Counted from the first letter of the stretch, positions 9,540-19,871 are shown. The stretch: 64,000 bases of DNA from Labilibaculum sp. DW002 (GCF_029029525.1 NZ_JAKJSC010000001.1:1302001-1366000); one strand, 5' to 3'. Numbers and translations: made by a program. Notes: generated by a model not told the origin, from the sequence alone.

Positions 9540-11117
9540 CTACTCCATTCTAAACCAATCGAAATCAGCATAACTTAGTGTTTCATCCATATTAGGATTA
9601 ATACAAAAAAGCCCAACTTTAGCGCCTATCCATTTGCCTGTTGTAGCTTTAAAAGATTCTCCAATACTTAAATACTGACGGCCATCCTTACTATATTCAA
9701 ATTGACACATTTTATCTGCTGTCACTTTCACTCTTAAAAAAATAGTTTCTGAGCTAACAGGAATGCTTTCAATTTCCCTTGTCTTGTCCATATGCCTACT
9801 ATACTCACCTTTGAACATTGCTACTCTTAGGGACTCTTCTTCTTTAACAATTCCTACATAAGCCCAATGCCTTCCCATAACAACTAGGCCACATCTCTCA
9901 CCTGATAATTCTAGATGACAGTTTACTTTTGTAGTAGCCATGAATTGAGGAGCTGGGATCTTCTGTAGCAGAAGGTTAGGCACGTGCCACAGATTCCCAT
10001 ATTGAGTAAGGTTCTGCACAGCATTTAATCTTAAACATCCCTCATTTTTATTAAGAGAATACCATTCCTCCTTGGGGTTCGCCTGCCACTGCCATTGAAG
10101 ACCTAAATCTACTATATTAAATTCATCTCCGGTTTGCGGTATTCTCACAGCATACCTATGCCCTACATTGGGTAAAGCATATTCCTTCACCGGTTCTCCT
10201 ATACCATCATTATTGATATCTATACCCATCATAGGCCAACCATCTTGCCAAGTGACAGCTTGTAAATGAACTATTCTACCATAAGAAGCTCTATCCTGAA
10301 AATGAGCAAACCACCATTCACCTGACTTCAACTCAACCAAACCTCCTTGGTGTGGACCATTGATAGCAGTATTACCTTGATGCATAACTTTTTTACTCTC
10401 GTAAGGACCATAAATATTTGTGGCTCGTAAAACAGTTTGCCATCCCTCGGACACTCCACCTGCAGGAGCCATTATATAATAATACCCTTCCTTTTTTAAA
10501 AACTTAGGACCTTCAATAATAGGTGCTTTGTCCTGATCATCAAAAATAATTGTACCATTATCCAATAGTCGTTTCCCATCCTGAGTCATTTTGTGAAGTA
10601 TCAATTTATTACCCCCTAGCTTGCTTCTAACAAGATAAGCATTGCCATCGTCATCCCACAAAGGACAAGGATCTTCCCAATTGCCCACTTCCACAACATG
10701 CGTCAACTCCCATTCCGCAATGGGGTTATCAGTGACTGCCATAAACAAACCATCTTCAGGAGTACAGAAATAAACATAAAACTTATCATCATGATAACGA
10801 ATAGATGGTGCCCAACACCCCTCTCCATGTGCTGGCTTATTATACTTTTCTAAGGGCAAACTCTGATAAACATGATTAATTATCTTCCAATTGACCATAT
10901 CTTTAGAATGCAAAATAGGGATACCTGGCATACAATTAAAACTAGAAGATACCATATAGAAATCGTCGTTAACCCTAATAAGGTCAGGATCAGAATAATC
11001 AGCAAAAACAATAGGATTCTTGAAGTTTCCATCACCTAAATCAGGACTCCAAAGCTGAGCTAGACACTGAGATATTAACACCAATTGAAATAGTATGGTT
11101 GAAACAAGTATTTTCAT
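9540..11117 (-). CDS. GH43 beta-xylosidase/alpha-arabinofuranosidase
   Basis: 525 residues, signal peptide ending SQCLAQ. The five-bladed propeller shows the three GH43 acids: ADYSDPDLI (general base Asp), WEDPCPLWDDDG (pKa-modulating Asp) and IEGPKFLKK (general acid Glu). The C-terminal about 200 residues form a concanavalin-like beta-sandwich found in beta-xylosidase-type GH43 (FVHWS-type sugar-binding positions not checked). The opening (FYMVSSSFNCMPGIPILHSKDMVNW) is typical of the GH43 subfamily 12-like group, but I cannot verify the subfamily. It would remove xylose or arabinofuranose side residues. It lies between GH3 and GH29 genes on the same strand. Confidence 0.86.
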   Translation of the reverse strand: MKILVSTILFQLVLISQCLAQLWSPDLGDGNFKNPIVFADYSDPDLIRVNDDFYMVSSSFNCMPGIPILHSKDMVNWKIINHVYQSLPLEKYNKPAHGEGCWAPSIRYHDDKFYVYFCTPEDGLFMAVTDNPIAEWELTHVVEVGNWEDPCPLWDDDGNAYLVRSKLGGNKLILHKMTQDGKRLLDNGTIIFDDQDKAPIIEGPKFLKKEGYYYIMAPAGGVSEGWQTVLRATNIYGPYESKKVMHQGNTAINGPHQGGLVELKSGEWWFAHFQDRASYGRIVHLQAVTWQDGWPMMGIDINNDGIGEPVKEYALPNVGHRYAVRIPQTGDEFNIVDLGLQWQWQANPKEEWYSLNKNEGCLRLNAVQNLTQYGNLWHVPNLLLQKIPAPQFMATTKVNCHLELSGERCGLVVMGRHWAYVGIVKEEESLRVAMFKGEYSRHMDKTREIESIPVSSETIFLRVKVTADKMCQFEYSKDGRQYLSIGESFKATTGKWIGAKVGLFCINPNMDETLSYADFDWFRME

Positions 11118-11240
11118 TGTAAGGTCTATATTAGAATGTTTTACGATTGCGCAATAACTTATAGTAAAACGAGAAAATATATTAATTGTATACTAAACCC
11201 CTTTGTTGGAGCTTCTTTTTAGTAAAAAGATCTTCACTTA

Positions 11241-12548
11241 TTATTTTATGATTTCAACATTTGTTAGTTTCACCACGACCGGATTAGGCCATACTTTATC
11301 GTTATAAAGTCTTTGTGCTCTGGAAACAGAAATTTCCAAAAGATCTTTATGCTGAATAAATCTGGATTTTGGGATATTTTCTGGCCAATACTCCACCACC
11401 AAATCATTCTGACCCAAAACAGAAATATCTGTTTTATCGGTAGCTCTTAGGTTCTTCATTAAAAAGTTTCGTCGTCGCCCTTTGAACCAATCTTCTTGTC
11501 CTGTGATGAAAACATATACGGCATTCTCCTTTTCATTTTGAGTGAACCACACATATCCATCTTTAATAATACCAGGTAAAGGACGAATGTTTTTAATTGC
11601 CTCTTCGTTCACGAACATCCAAAGTCCTAGTTCACGTAGACGTTCTTCCTGTTCTATAGCAATTTCCCCATTAGGCTTAGGACCTATATTCAATAAGAAA
11701 TTCCCTCCTTTTGCTCTAATTTCTATCAACTTATTGATGACATCAGTACCACTTTTATAACTTTCATGAGTCGGTTTGTATTGCCATTGTGTTCCCATGG
11801 TCATGCAGGTTTCCCAAGGTCCTTTCATAGCTCCACCAGGAATACTCTGCTCAGGTGTTTTCATTCCACCTCGAGTTACCACAATATTTGGATCTTTATC
11901 ATGAATATATTGCACTAAAGGTCCTGTCTTAAAAGCATCAAAAAATACGATATCAATCGGTCCATAATTCGCCAAAAGCTCATCAATTTGAGTTTTATCG
12001 TAGGCTAAAAGTTCCGGATTATCGGTAATTTGACTTCCTTCTCGCTTTCGAGAAATTAGGGTGCCTTGTTCGTGTAGAAAATGAAAATCCTCAGGCGAAA
12101 AATACACTCCCACTTTCAATCCATACTTTCGTAATGATGTAAAAAGCATGTCTGTAATATCCTTCCCGTAAGGCGTATTCATGATATTAAAATCAGTGGT
12201 TTTTGTATCCCACATACAGAACCCATTGTGATGCTTTGTCGTGAACACCACATACTCAGCACCTGTTAATTTGAACAATCTAGCCCATTCATCCGAATCA
12301 AATTTATCTGGATAAAAAGTCTTGGGTAGCTCCTTAAAATATTTATTTACGTAATCGTCTGATGCTCCAACTAGGGAATGACTAATTACACTTCCCAATT
12401 GAGAATCCATACTCCAGTGGACAAAGATTCCTAAACCCATATCCATAAATTTTTCTTCCTCTTCAGCTTTATTTTTAAGCTGTCCGAAAACAGAAAAACT
12501 GCATAAGGTGAACAACAAGGCAGAACACAATAATTTATATTTCATCAC
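11241..12548 (-). CDS. GH29 alpha-L-fucosidase
   Basis: 435 residues, signal peptide ending SVFGQ. GH29 signatures are MGLGIFVHWS, the EYVVFTTKHHNGFCMWDT loop and the strand YGPIDIVFFDAF, whose Asp is the expected nucleophile (most relatives read WFDG here). KGGNFLLNIGPKPNGEI is the usual C-terminal barrel motif. It would remove alpha-L-fucose. The C-terminal beta-sandwich is short, and no separate carbohydrate-binding module is seen. A roughly 120-base gap separates it from GH43. Family secure; the linkage specificity is unknown. Confidence 0.86.
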   Translation of the reverse strand: MMKYKLLCSALLFTLCSFSVFGQLKNKAEEEEKFMDMGLGIFVHWSMDSQLGSVISHSLVGASDDYVNKYFKELPKTFYPDKFDSDEWARLFKLTGAEYVVFTTKHHNGFCMWDTKTTDFNIMNTPYGKDITDMLFTSLRKYGLKVGVYFSPEDFHFLHEQGTLISRKREGSQITDNPELLAYDKTQIDELLANYGPIDIVFFDAFKTGPLVQYIHDKDPNIVVTRGGMKTPEQSIPGGAMKGPWETCMTMGTQWQYKPTHESYKSGTDVINKLIEIRAKGGNFLLNIGPKPNGEIAIEQEERLRELGLWMFVNEEAIKNIRPLPGIIKDGYVWFTQNEKENAVYVFITGQEDWFKGRRRNFLMKNLRATDKTDISVLGQNDLVVEYWPENIPKSRFIQHKDLLEISVSRAQRLYNDKVWPNPVVVKLTNVEIIK

Positions 12549-12650
12549 TTTTCTTTATTACGTTTTAATGGGACCTTTTTAATTGCTCCCAACCAGCCAA
12601 TCTACATCAGGAATAGATCCTTTGTATGAGCTGGATAATTAGGTTTCAAT

Positions 12651-14969
12651 CTATTTTCTCGTTAGCGAGTGAGGTCGAGATTCTTTACTCGTTCCCCATT
12701 CTTTATTAGGAAGCTCACCCATTTCAAAATCAAGAACTCCGCCTTTTATCAAATCGAAATGATTAAAGAAATTCTGATCCGTATTAACGCCATTTACCTT
12801 CAATGAATGAATGTAATTGTTACCTGTTGAAGCTCCTTTTGCATTAATTTCGATTGCATTTCCATTCTCCAAGTGAATTTTAATTTTATCGAAACGAGGA
12901 CCTGAGATCACATATTCAGGAACAGATGGACAGACAGGATAAAATCCCATAGCAGCAAAAGCATACCATGCTGACATCTGACCTGCATCATCGTTTCCAC
13001 TTAATCCTCCAGGACCTGTAATGTATTCAGTATCCATTATTTGAGTAACCAAAGCTTGTGTTTTCCATGGTTGACCGCTATAATTGTATAGGAATGGAAT
13101 TTGATGTCCTGGTTCATTACCATGCCAATACTGACCTATAGAATGAAAGCGATCTAAATTGGTATTAAAACCATCTTGTCCACCCATCAAATCCATTAAG
13201 CCTGCCATATCGTGAGGTACATACCATGTGTACTGATAAGGCGTACCTTCTGTAATGTAAGGCATACGAACAAACTTATCAAATTCATCGGTAAAACTTC
13301 CATCAGCATATCTTCCTCTTATGCACGAGTCAGCTTCACTATATACATTCTGATAATTTAATGCTCGTTGTGTTAATATTTCTGAATTTACAGTATCGCC
13401 GCGCTTGTTAGCGATTTGGCTTAGTGCGAAATCATCAAAAGCGTACTCCATAGTTCTGGATGCCTGCTCCTTATCATGATAAGACTCTTTCACCTCGTCT
13501 TCTAATGGAATGTATCCATATTTCAGATAAGATTTCAAGCCACGGCGCCCTTTTCCTTCTTTGTATTCCTCAAAAGTATCGGGTGACTTAAACGCATTTT
13601 GCAGCAAATAGCCATATTGTTTATCACTAATATCAATGACTCCTTTTGAATAAGCATCTGCAATAGCAGAAATGGCATGATCACCAATCATAGCAGATGT
13701 GTAACTGTTCCAACAAGGGAAAATTGGCAGCCAACCGCCTTGTTCCGCTTTTAGAAAGAGACTATTCATCATATCAGCGCTCACATCTGGCATCAAAAAA
13801 TTGAATAAAGGAAGCGAAGCTCTGTAGGTATCCCACATCGAAAAATCGACGAAATAATCCTTATCTCCGCTATTCATAATTTTCTTACCACCTGCAAAAC
13901 TCACGTATGAACCATCACAATCGTTAAATGTTCTTGGTTGCAAACAGCTATGATACATTGCTGTGTAAAACTTTACCTTATCCTCTTCTACCTCTCCTTC
14001 AACTTGTACTTTCGACAAAAGATTTTCCCAAGTAGATTTCAATTGATCTTTTGCAATATCAAAATCAAGATTATCGGTTTCTGTATCTAAATTCTTTCTT
14101 GCTTGCTCAATACTTGTAAAAGATGTACCAACAGAAGCAAAAATTTCTTCATTTTCCTGAACCATAAAAGAAACAAAAGCTCCTAAATCTTCAAGATCAG
14201 CAACTTGTTGCTCTCCATCATAAATTTTATCGCCCTGGTATACGCCATAAGTTTCAAAATCGGATTTGAAGCGAACAACAAAATAGCCACTAAAACCAGC
14301 TTCTTCGCCCCAGCCTTGATAAATTCGGTGAACAGGATTGTAACCTATGATCTCATTTCTTCCTGGAAGAACTCTTATAAAACCTTGTCCTTCGTCACTA
14401 TTAGGATTTACAACAATGTGAGCTTCACCTTCTTTTGCAAAAGTAAATTTGAACAAGCCAGACCTCTTTGTCGCCGTCATCTCTACATCAATATCATAAT
14501 CTTCTAGGTGTACTTGATACAAATATGGACTTGCCATTTCGTTATTGTGTGAAAATTTAGATCCACGCACAGTTGGCAAACACTTTAATGCACCCGAAAT
14601 AGGCATAATCGTCATACTTCCATATTCCTGAACACAAGAGCCACTCAACCAATGACTTCCTCTAAATCCTTGAATAATTGAATCAGTATAGTAATATGGA
14701 GAATGACACTTGGTCTCTGTCGCCTTTGTTTGAGGAGTCCAATTGGTCATCCCAAATGGCACCGTAACACATGGAACTACCTGTGAATTATTCTCGGTAC
14801 CAACACTATGTTTTAGTGTGCTTTCTGATGTAAAAGGTGCCGTACCAATTAATGGATTAACATACTTTACATATTCTGTATTCTTTTCTGAAGTCTGACA
14901 TCCTGCAAACAGCAAACCGATCAAACTAATTGTTATAAGTCTCATAAATCGTGATTTCATACAAAACAT
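12651..14969 (-). CDS. GH92 exo-alpha-mannosidase lipoprotein, copy 1
   Basis: 772 residues with a lipobox LLFAGC, so it is probably a periplasmic or surface lipoprotein. GH92 motifs are YVNPLIGT at the mature N-terminus, MWDTYRASLPLF, WLPIFPCWNSYTSAMIGDHA, EGTPYQYTWYVPHD (with the general-acid Glu), WHGNEPGHQ and GNDDAGQMSAWYAFAAMGFYPV (base Asp pair). These enzymes need calcium and remove terminal alpha-mannose with inversion. The listed start (14969) lies two bases after the stop of the GH115-related gene. A second ATG at 14960 gives a more typical signal peptide (MKSRFMRLI) and may be the true start. Linkage specificity cannot be read with confidence. Confidence 0.9.
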   Translation of the reverse strand: MFCMKSRFMRLITISLIGLLFAGCQTSEKNTEYVKYVNPLIGTAPFTSESTLKHSVGTENNSQVVPCVTVPFGMTNWTPQTKATETKCHSPYYYTDSIIQGFRGSHWLSGSCVQEYGSMTIMPISGALKCLPTVRGSKFSHNNEMASPYLYQVHLEDYDIDVEMTATKRSGLFKFTFAKEGEAHIVVNPNSDEGQGFIRVLPGRNEIIGYNPVHRIYQGWGEEAGFSGYFVVRFKSDFETYGVYQGDKIYDGEQQVADLEDLGAFVSFMVQENEEIFASVGTSFTSIEQARKNLDTETDNLDFDIAKDQLKSTWENLLSKVQVEGEVEEDKVKFYTAMYHSCLQPRTFNDCDGSYVSFAGGKKIMNSGDKDYFVDFSMWDTYRASLPLFNFLMPDVSADMMNSLFLKAEQGGWLPIFPCWNSYTSAMIGDHAISAIADAYSKGVIDISDKQYGYLLQNAFKSPDTFEEYKEGKGRRGLKSYLKYGYIPLEDEVKESYHDKEQASRTMEYAFDDFALSQIANKRGDTVNSEILTQRALNYQNVYSEADSCIRGRYADGSFTDEFDKFVRMPYITEGTPYQYTWYVPHDMAGLMDLMGGQDGFNTNLDRFHSIGQYWHGNEPGHQIPFLYNYSGQPWKTQALVTQIMDTEYITGPGGLSGNDDAGQMSAWYAFAAMGFYPVCPSVPEYVISGPRFDKIKIHLENGNAIEINAKGASTGNNYIHSLKVNGVNTDQNFFNHFDLIKGGVLDFEMGELPNKEWGTSKESRPHSLTRK

Positions 14970-14971
14970 CT

Positions 14972-17026
14972 TTATTGTTTTAATGATTTAAGTGTAGTCT
15001 CAATATCTTCTAACATTTCAAAAGTAGGAAACCCATTATTAGGGCGACGAATTTCTGGAGAATACCAATTTTCCCATTTTGAATCCTGATCACCTTCTTT
15101 AGAGTTTTTATATACTACTTCTAATTTTTCTTTTCCAACTTCTAAAAGTCTTTCGGCTTCAGCTATTAACTCCTCATCACCCGTTTCTTCAAATTGCTTC
15201 TTCAGTAAAGCCATTTCATGAAGAGTACTTTCAAAAGAAATTAAATCTGAATATAATTTCGTTGGGAGTAGAATGTAAGAATAATAGAACTCCTTATTGA
15301 TTTCATTAGATTTCATTCCTTTTTCAGCCTTACTTAATGCTTCGGCAAAAATTTGAATCTCTAATTTCACTTTCTCAATATCGTCATCAACTCTCTCGTA
15401 TGAATAAGCTATCGGTTCCTTACCTGGACTTTGAATTGGTGAATTAGACAGGTATGAAATTGCTTCTCGAATTTCCCATAAGTGTTGCACATATCCATTT
15501 CTTCCTTCTTGAACTTCATGTAATATCTTCATCGATTCAACAGCCGACTTTGCAGCATCTTTACTAAAATATCTCTCAGTCCAGGCTTTATAAAAATCTT
15601 CACCATTAAATTCTTCGGGCTTATTGCATACCTCGCTATAAGCTTCCAAATTGAATAAAAATGGTCTGAAATTCTGCCCGTTTACTTGGCAATACTTATC
15701 AGCACCATACTCTCGAAACATTTTCTTCATGATCGTATCTACGATCATAGGGTAAGGATTATGAACGGTATGATTTTTCCAAAATCCAGCATGCATATAA
15801 GTACCAAAATCATAACCTTTAGTACTTTTCGGCCAATATTTAAAATCACCAAAACCATCATCACACCACACAGCTATCCAATCTTTAGGTGGGCTAAAGT
15901 CTTCATTGAACATTTCCATTCCATCGTGGTAACAGAATGCAATTTTCGTTGCTTCAGGTTTATAATGATCAATTAACTGCCCTAATTCCAAATACACCTC
16001 ATTAAAAACCTCTGTTTTATCCTCTCCACAATCACTTTCATATTCCCAATCCCACACCTGATGTCTGGGACGTAATGAAAAGATATCCGCTTTAGCAATA
16101 GACGTTTTTTCGAAATAGTATTTCCATCCTTCTATCCATTTATCTTTGTAAGTCGTCCAACAATAAGATTCGTCAACAGCCAATGGATGCAATTGATAAC
16201 CTAAGGATAAGTCAACTTGAACTTCCATTCCTTTTAAATGAGCATAATCGATCATTTTCTCAAGGTATTCCTCATCAATTTTATAATCAGGCTTTAGTTT
16301 TTTATATTCCGGTCGAATAAAAAATTCAGGTCGACCTAACATATCAAAAAACTGAATGGCATTGTAACGAATTCTCACCAATGAATTAATCATTTCAGTA
16401 TAGGATTCCCAATCGTATTCCAGTAATTTGCCTCTATAGTTTGCCAATTCGTCCACATCATTTTCGAAATAACACAGAATAGGAACCAAAGGCGGAGCTA
16501 TTGTTTTGTTGTCAAAATTATAAAAGTCAAAATTATCCTTTCTACCTGGCATTTTGCCCGTCCAGTATTCGAAAGGATCAATACCTAAAACCTGATGAGA
16601 ATAATCATAAATAGCATACTGCAGACCTTGAACATCAGAGCCTCCAATCACGATTACTTCTCTATTTTTTTTCAAATTTACCTTTGCCCAAATTCCTCCG
16701 CGCGCTCCTGGCTCTTTTGCCGACAGGCAAATCTTTTTAGACTTAGCAAGTTTTGCAATCTTTCTATTAGATTCTGTTGTTCCAAGTAAGAAAACAATTC
16801 CATCGGTTGGAATTTTTCTTTCATTTGTAAGCACTAATACTTCTCCATTAATAAGTTTGGACAAATCATTTTTCAAATCGAGAACCGTACTTTTTTCAAC
16901 TTGAGTAGCCTTCTCTCCTTGTACCAAATAAACTTTGGTTTCTGAATGTGCTTGTGTATTAATAAAAAACATTGCTAGTATCAAAAACAACACTCGTAAC
17001 ATTTTATTTCCTGATTCAAAAATCAT
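14972..17026 (-). CDS. GH115-related putative glycosidase, divergent
   Basis: 684-residue secreted protein (signal peptide ending NTQAHS) that I do not place in a named family with confidence. Its N-terminal domain (to about 165) ends in VIVIGGSDVQGLQYAIYDYS and IDPFEYWTG. These align with the GSDRRGTAFGLLEISR and VSPWEWWADV segments of the GH115 at the left edge. The barrel part has ILCYFENDVDEL where GH115 has FLNDEDW, and VWCDDGFGDFKYWP where GH115 has VWTDDNYGY. It is therefore a distant GH115/GH67-like barrel, probably acting on a uronic-acid-type glycoside (inference). The ATG at 17026 (MIF...) could be replaced by M9 (MLRVLFLIL). It has its own promoter upstream (17136-17190) and leads into GH92. 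Confidence 0.65.
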   Translation of the reverse strand: MIFESGNKMLRVLFLILAMFFINTQAHSETKVYLVQGEKATQVEKSTVLDLKNDLSKLINGEVLVLTNERKIPTDGIVFLLGTTESNRKIAKLAKSKKICLSAKEPGARGGIWAKVNLKKNREVIVIGGSDVQGLQYAIYDYSHQVLGIDPFEYWTGKMPGRKDNFDFYNFDNKTIAPPLVPILCYFENDVDELANYRGKLLEYDWESYTEMINSLVRIRYNAIQFFDMLGRPEFFIRPEYKKLKPDYKIDEEYLEKMIDYAHLKGMEVQVDLSLGYQLHPLAVDESYCWTTYKDKWIEGWKYYFEKTSIAKADIFSLRPRHQVWDWEYESDCGEDKTEVFNEVYLELGQLIDHYKPEATKIAFCYHDGMEMFNEDFSPPKDWIAVWCDDGFGDFKYWPKSTKGYDFGTYMHAGFWKNHTVHNPYPMIVDTIMKKMFREYGADKYCQVNGQNFRPFLFNLEAYSEVCNKPEEFNGEDFYKAWTERYFSKDAAKSAVESMKILHEVQEGRNGYVQHLWEIREAISYLSNSPIQSPGKEPIAYSYERVDDDIEKVKLEIQIFAEALSKAEKGMKSNEINKEFYYSYILLPTKLYSDLISFESTLHEMALLKKQFEETGDEELIAEAERLLEVGKEKLEVVYKNSKEGDQDSKWENWYSPEIRRPNNGFPTFEMLEDIETTLKSLKQ

Positions 17027-17135
17027 ACTTCTCTTACTTTAACAATTTACACCTCATCGTACAGAAATCTAAAACTTACTTTCTCGTACATAACTACTAG
17101 AACAATTCTTCACCTTAATGCGTGAATCTTTATCT

Positions 17136-17190
17136 CAAAATTATTACATCACAACCCTTTATGTATGGATTTTTAAACCACATGCATGGA
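17136..17190 (-). promoter_or_regulatory. Direct-repeat activated promoter before the GH115-related gene
   Basis: On the minus strand TCCAT (17190-17186) is followed after 16 bases by TCCAT (17169-17165). After exactly 21 more bases comes TAATTTTG (17143-17136), a perfect TAnnTTTG Bacteroidota -7 box. The same arrangement is found before SusC and before the second GH3, so this is very likely a site for one PUL activator (hybrid two-component type inferred) with its core promoter. Confidence 0.72.
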
Positions 17191-17312
17191 TAAATCATAC
17201 TTCCCTCATAATGAAAGCAAATCCCCCCTGTATTGTAGCTATTTAGAAATAATAAATAGAATATAATGACTTGTCATTATGTGAAAATAGATCTTGAACT
17301 AATGCAATTAAA

Positions 17313-17351
17313 ATACCGATACTGAATATCACTACTATTCAATATCGGTAT
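17313..17351 (-). terminator. Hairpin terminator after GH3 (17399)
   Basis: Outer stem ATACCGATA/TATCGGTAT (9 pairs) and inner stem GAATA/TATTC (5 pairs) are separated by a 2x2 mismatch. In the minus direction the stem is followed by TTTTAATT. It lies 48 bases past the GH3 stop. Confidence 0.65.
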
Positions 17352-17398
17352 CTCAACTTTTCCTTTCAATTCTCCTTTATAAAGAACAATTGGATGTA

Positions 17399-19816
17399 TT
17401 AATAAGCTAGTATTTCAAAACTATCATTCAAATGAATATCTTCTGAAGAACTTCCAATCCTTACTTTAAATTTTCCTGGCTCAACAGACCAATTCATATT
17501 CTTATCGAGCAATTCTAAATCCTCGGGATGTAGCGTGAAATTGATTATTTTAGTTTCCCCTGGTAATAAATGTACACGTTCGAATCCTCTTAGTTGAGAT
17601 TCGTAAGTAGTAACGCTGCTCACCTCATCTGATAGATAGAGTTGAACGATCTCATCTCCTGCTCTTTTTCCTGTATTGCTAACTTTAAAAGAAACATGGA
17701 TATCTGCTTGAAAATATGCTTGATTTGGGCTTACCTCTAAATCACTATACTCGAATGAAGTATAACTTAAACCATACCCAAAAGGATAAAGTGCACCCAA
17801 AACTCTCGTTTTACCATAACCATTCCCAGGAATTTCTACCTGTCCAGCCTGAGATGCTACTTTGAACGGGAAATTTAAAGGAATTTGCCCTACCGATTTT
17901 GGAAAGGTTACTGATAATTTTCCACCTGGATTGTAATCACCAAATAGAGTTTTAGCAACAACATCGCCAGAAGCTGCTCCTGGAAACCAAGCTTCCAGAA
18001 TAGATGGAATGTATTTATCTTCCCAATTAATTGTAAGTGCTCGTCCGTTCACCAATACCAAAACCACCGGCTTTCCTGTTGCATAAAGAGCTTTAACAAG
18101 TTGCAATTGTCTTCCTGGCAAAGCAAGATTTGTTCTGGTCTTACTCTCTCCTACCATACTCTCATTCTCACCCATTACAGCAATAATAATGTCCGATTTT
18201 TTGGCTTGTTCAACAGCTTCATCAATACCAGCTTGTTCTTCTGCCGATAAAGCTACTTCCATCAATTCACTCTCTGGCCAACTCTTGTCGATAACGTCAC
18301 ATCCTTTCACATAATTAACACTCAACTGATCAGCAGCATAATTTTTAATCCCTTTGTAAATGGAAACTGATTCGTTAAATGATGGACCATATCGGCTAAA
18401 TGTATAGTTAATCTCATCGGCCATTGGCCCAGCGACTAATACATTTTTATACTTTTTAATATCGAGTGGCAACAAATCATTTTCATTTTTCAACAAGACC
18501 ATCGATTCCTTGATAATCTTTCTAGAAAATGCTTCATCTTCATCAGTATGTACAATTTTATTGGCTAAATCGCAATCTTCCACAAATGGATGATCAAACA
18601 ATCCCAATCTAAATTTCACAGATAAAACATCAGCAACTCGTGAATCGATAGTTTGCATTGATACTTTGCCTTCTTTTATGATTTCGCGCAAAGGTTCAAT
18701 AAAGGATTCTGGTGTTCTGAAACGTGTTCGAACATTCAAACCAGCTTCAACTACCTGACGAACTGCCTCTTTATAATCTCCAGCAACATTGTGCTTTTCA
18801 TTCAAATATTCAACCGCATCACTGTCTGAAACGACATAACCTTTGAAACCATATTGTTCTCTTAATAATTCTGTTAAGAAATAATGGCTTCCTGTAATTG
18901 GCACACCATCATAGTCATTGTAACTACTCATCACACCCATCGGTTTTGCCTCTTTAATCACCTTTTTAAAAGGATAAAGGTGAAGCTGATGCATCTCTCT
19001 TGGTGCAACATGTGGATCGGTTCTGGCCTCACCATCTCTAGCTCCTTTCGGGATACTATAAACAGCAAAATGCTTAATAGTCGAAGCAACTCCTTGCGAC
19101 TGAATCCCTTTCGACATTTCAGCTCCCAAAGCACCAATGTGAAATGGATCTTCACCATAACACTCAACTACTCTACCCCAACGAGGATCACGCGCAATAT
19201 CAAGTATTGGCGCATAAACATTTGTATATCCTAATGCTTTTGCCTCACGACCTACAATTTGACCCGCTTTATAAACCAATTCTTTATTCCAAGTAGAACC
19301 GATACCAATTGGAGCTGGAAGTGGTGTCGCTTTTTTATGACACAACCCATGAACTCCTTCATTGCTAAAATCAACAGGAATTCCCATTCTTGTTTCTTCG
19401 ATAAACCACTTTTGAATCACATTTATCGCTTCAGCATGATTACTATAAGGATAGGCATGCTCGGTATAGGTATAAGGTCTATTTGCAATCGTATTCAAAT
19501 GCTCATCGATGTTTGCAATACCATCTTTCCAAACACGATTTTTCCAACCTTCATTTGGCAATTCATCTTTTAATACTCTTGAAAAACCATAAAGAGTTGC
19601 CATTTGACAAGTTTTCTCTTCCATGGTCATCTGCGAAAGAAGATCCATCACACGAGCATCAACTGTATTGGCGCTATCTTCAAAAATATCTTTTACCCCA
19701 TTTTTGTTAAAATCGATCCAACCTTTTTTGTAAATGTTTTGTTTGTCTTTTTTTATTCCCGCAGAGGTTAAAAAAAGAAGACACAAAACAGAAAAAAACA
19801 ACTTATAGATTCTCAT
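17399..19816 (-). CDS. GH3 beta-glycosidase, tandem copy A
   Basis: 805 residues, short signal peptide (ending LTSAG). After it comes an acidic EF-hand-like loop, WIDFNKNGVKDIFED (about 33-47), also present in the neighbouring paralogue. Then the GH3 barrel with IARDPRWGRVVECYGEDP and the nucleophile in GYVVSDSDAV (Asp331), the alpha/beta sandwich (about 430-660) and a C-terminal FnIII-like domain. No PA14 insert. It would hydrolyse a terminal beta-glycoside (xylose or glucose most likely). It is closely related along its whole length to the next GH3, so the two arose by tandem duplication. It has its own regulated promoter (19872-19926) and its own terminator, so it is probably a one-gene transcript. 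Confidence 0.87.
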   Translation of the reverse strand: MRIYKLFFSVLCLLFLTSAGIKKDKQNIYKKGWIDFNKNGVKDIFEDSANTVDARVMDLLSQMTMEEKTCQMATLYGFSRVLKDELPNEGWKNRVWKDGIANIDEHLNTIANRPYTYTEHAYPYSNHAEAINVIQKWFIEETRMGIPVDFSNEGVHGLCHKKATPLPAPIGIGSTWNKELVYKAGQIVGREAKALGYTNVYAPILDIARDPRWGRVVECYGEDPFHIGALGAEMSKGIQSQGVASTIKHFAVYSIPKGARDGEARTDPHVAPREMHQLHLYPFKKVIKEAKPMGVMSSYNDYDGVPITGSHYFLTELLREQYGFKGYVVSDSDAVEYLNEKHNVAGDYKEAVRQVVEAGLNVRTRFRTPESFIEPLREIIKEGKVSMQTIDSRVADVLSVKFRLGLFDHPFVEDCDLANKIVHTDEDEAFSRKIIKESMVLLKNENDLLPLDIKKYKNVLVAGPMADEINYTFSRYGPSFNESVSIYKGIKNYAADQLSVNYVKGCDVIDKSWPESELMEVALSAEEQAGIDEAVEQAKKSDIIIAVMGENESMVGESKTRTNLALPGRQLQLVKALYATGKPVVLVLVNGRALTINWEDKYIPSILEAWFPGAASGDVVAKTLFGDYNPGGKLSVTFPKSVGQIPLNFPFKVASQAGQVEIPGNGYGKTRVLGALYPFGYGLSYTSFEYSDLEVSPNQAYFQADIHVSFKVSNTGKRAGDEIVQLYLSDEVSSVTTYESQLRGFERVHLLPGETKIINFTLHPEDLELLDKNMNWSVEPGKFKVRIGSSSEDIHLNDSFEILAY

Positions 19817-19871
19817 TATATTTTCATTTTATAGATTTGACCTTGGAAATCATTCCTGATTATCTCAAGTT

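Larger units (their letters stand above)
17027..17398 (-). other. Intergenic region carrying a terminator and a regulated promoter
   Basis: A 372-base gap without a gene. From right to left it holds the GH3 terminator hairpin (17313-17351), an 8-base inverted repeat ATAATGAC/GTCATTAT with 2-base spacer (17264-17281) and a TCCAT direct-repeat promoter (17136-17190). About 110 bases of A/T-rich leader run up to the GH115-related ATG. Confidence 0.7.

Noticed and set aside
17264-17281. ATAATGAC/GTCATTAT inverted repeat as an operator
   Set aside because: It occurs once, far from any -7 box, so there is no support beyond symmetry.
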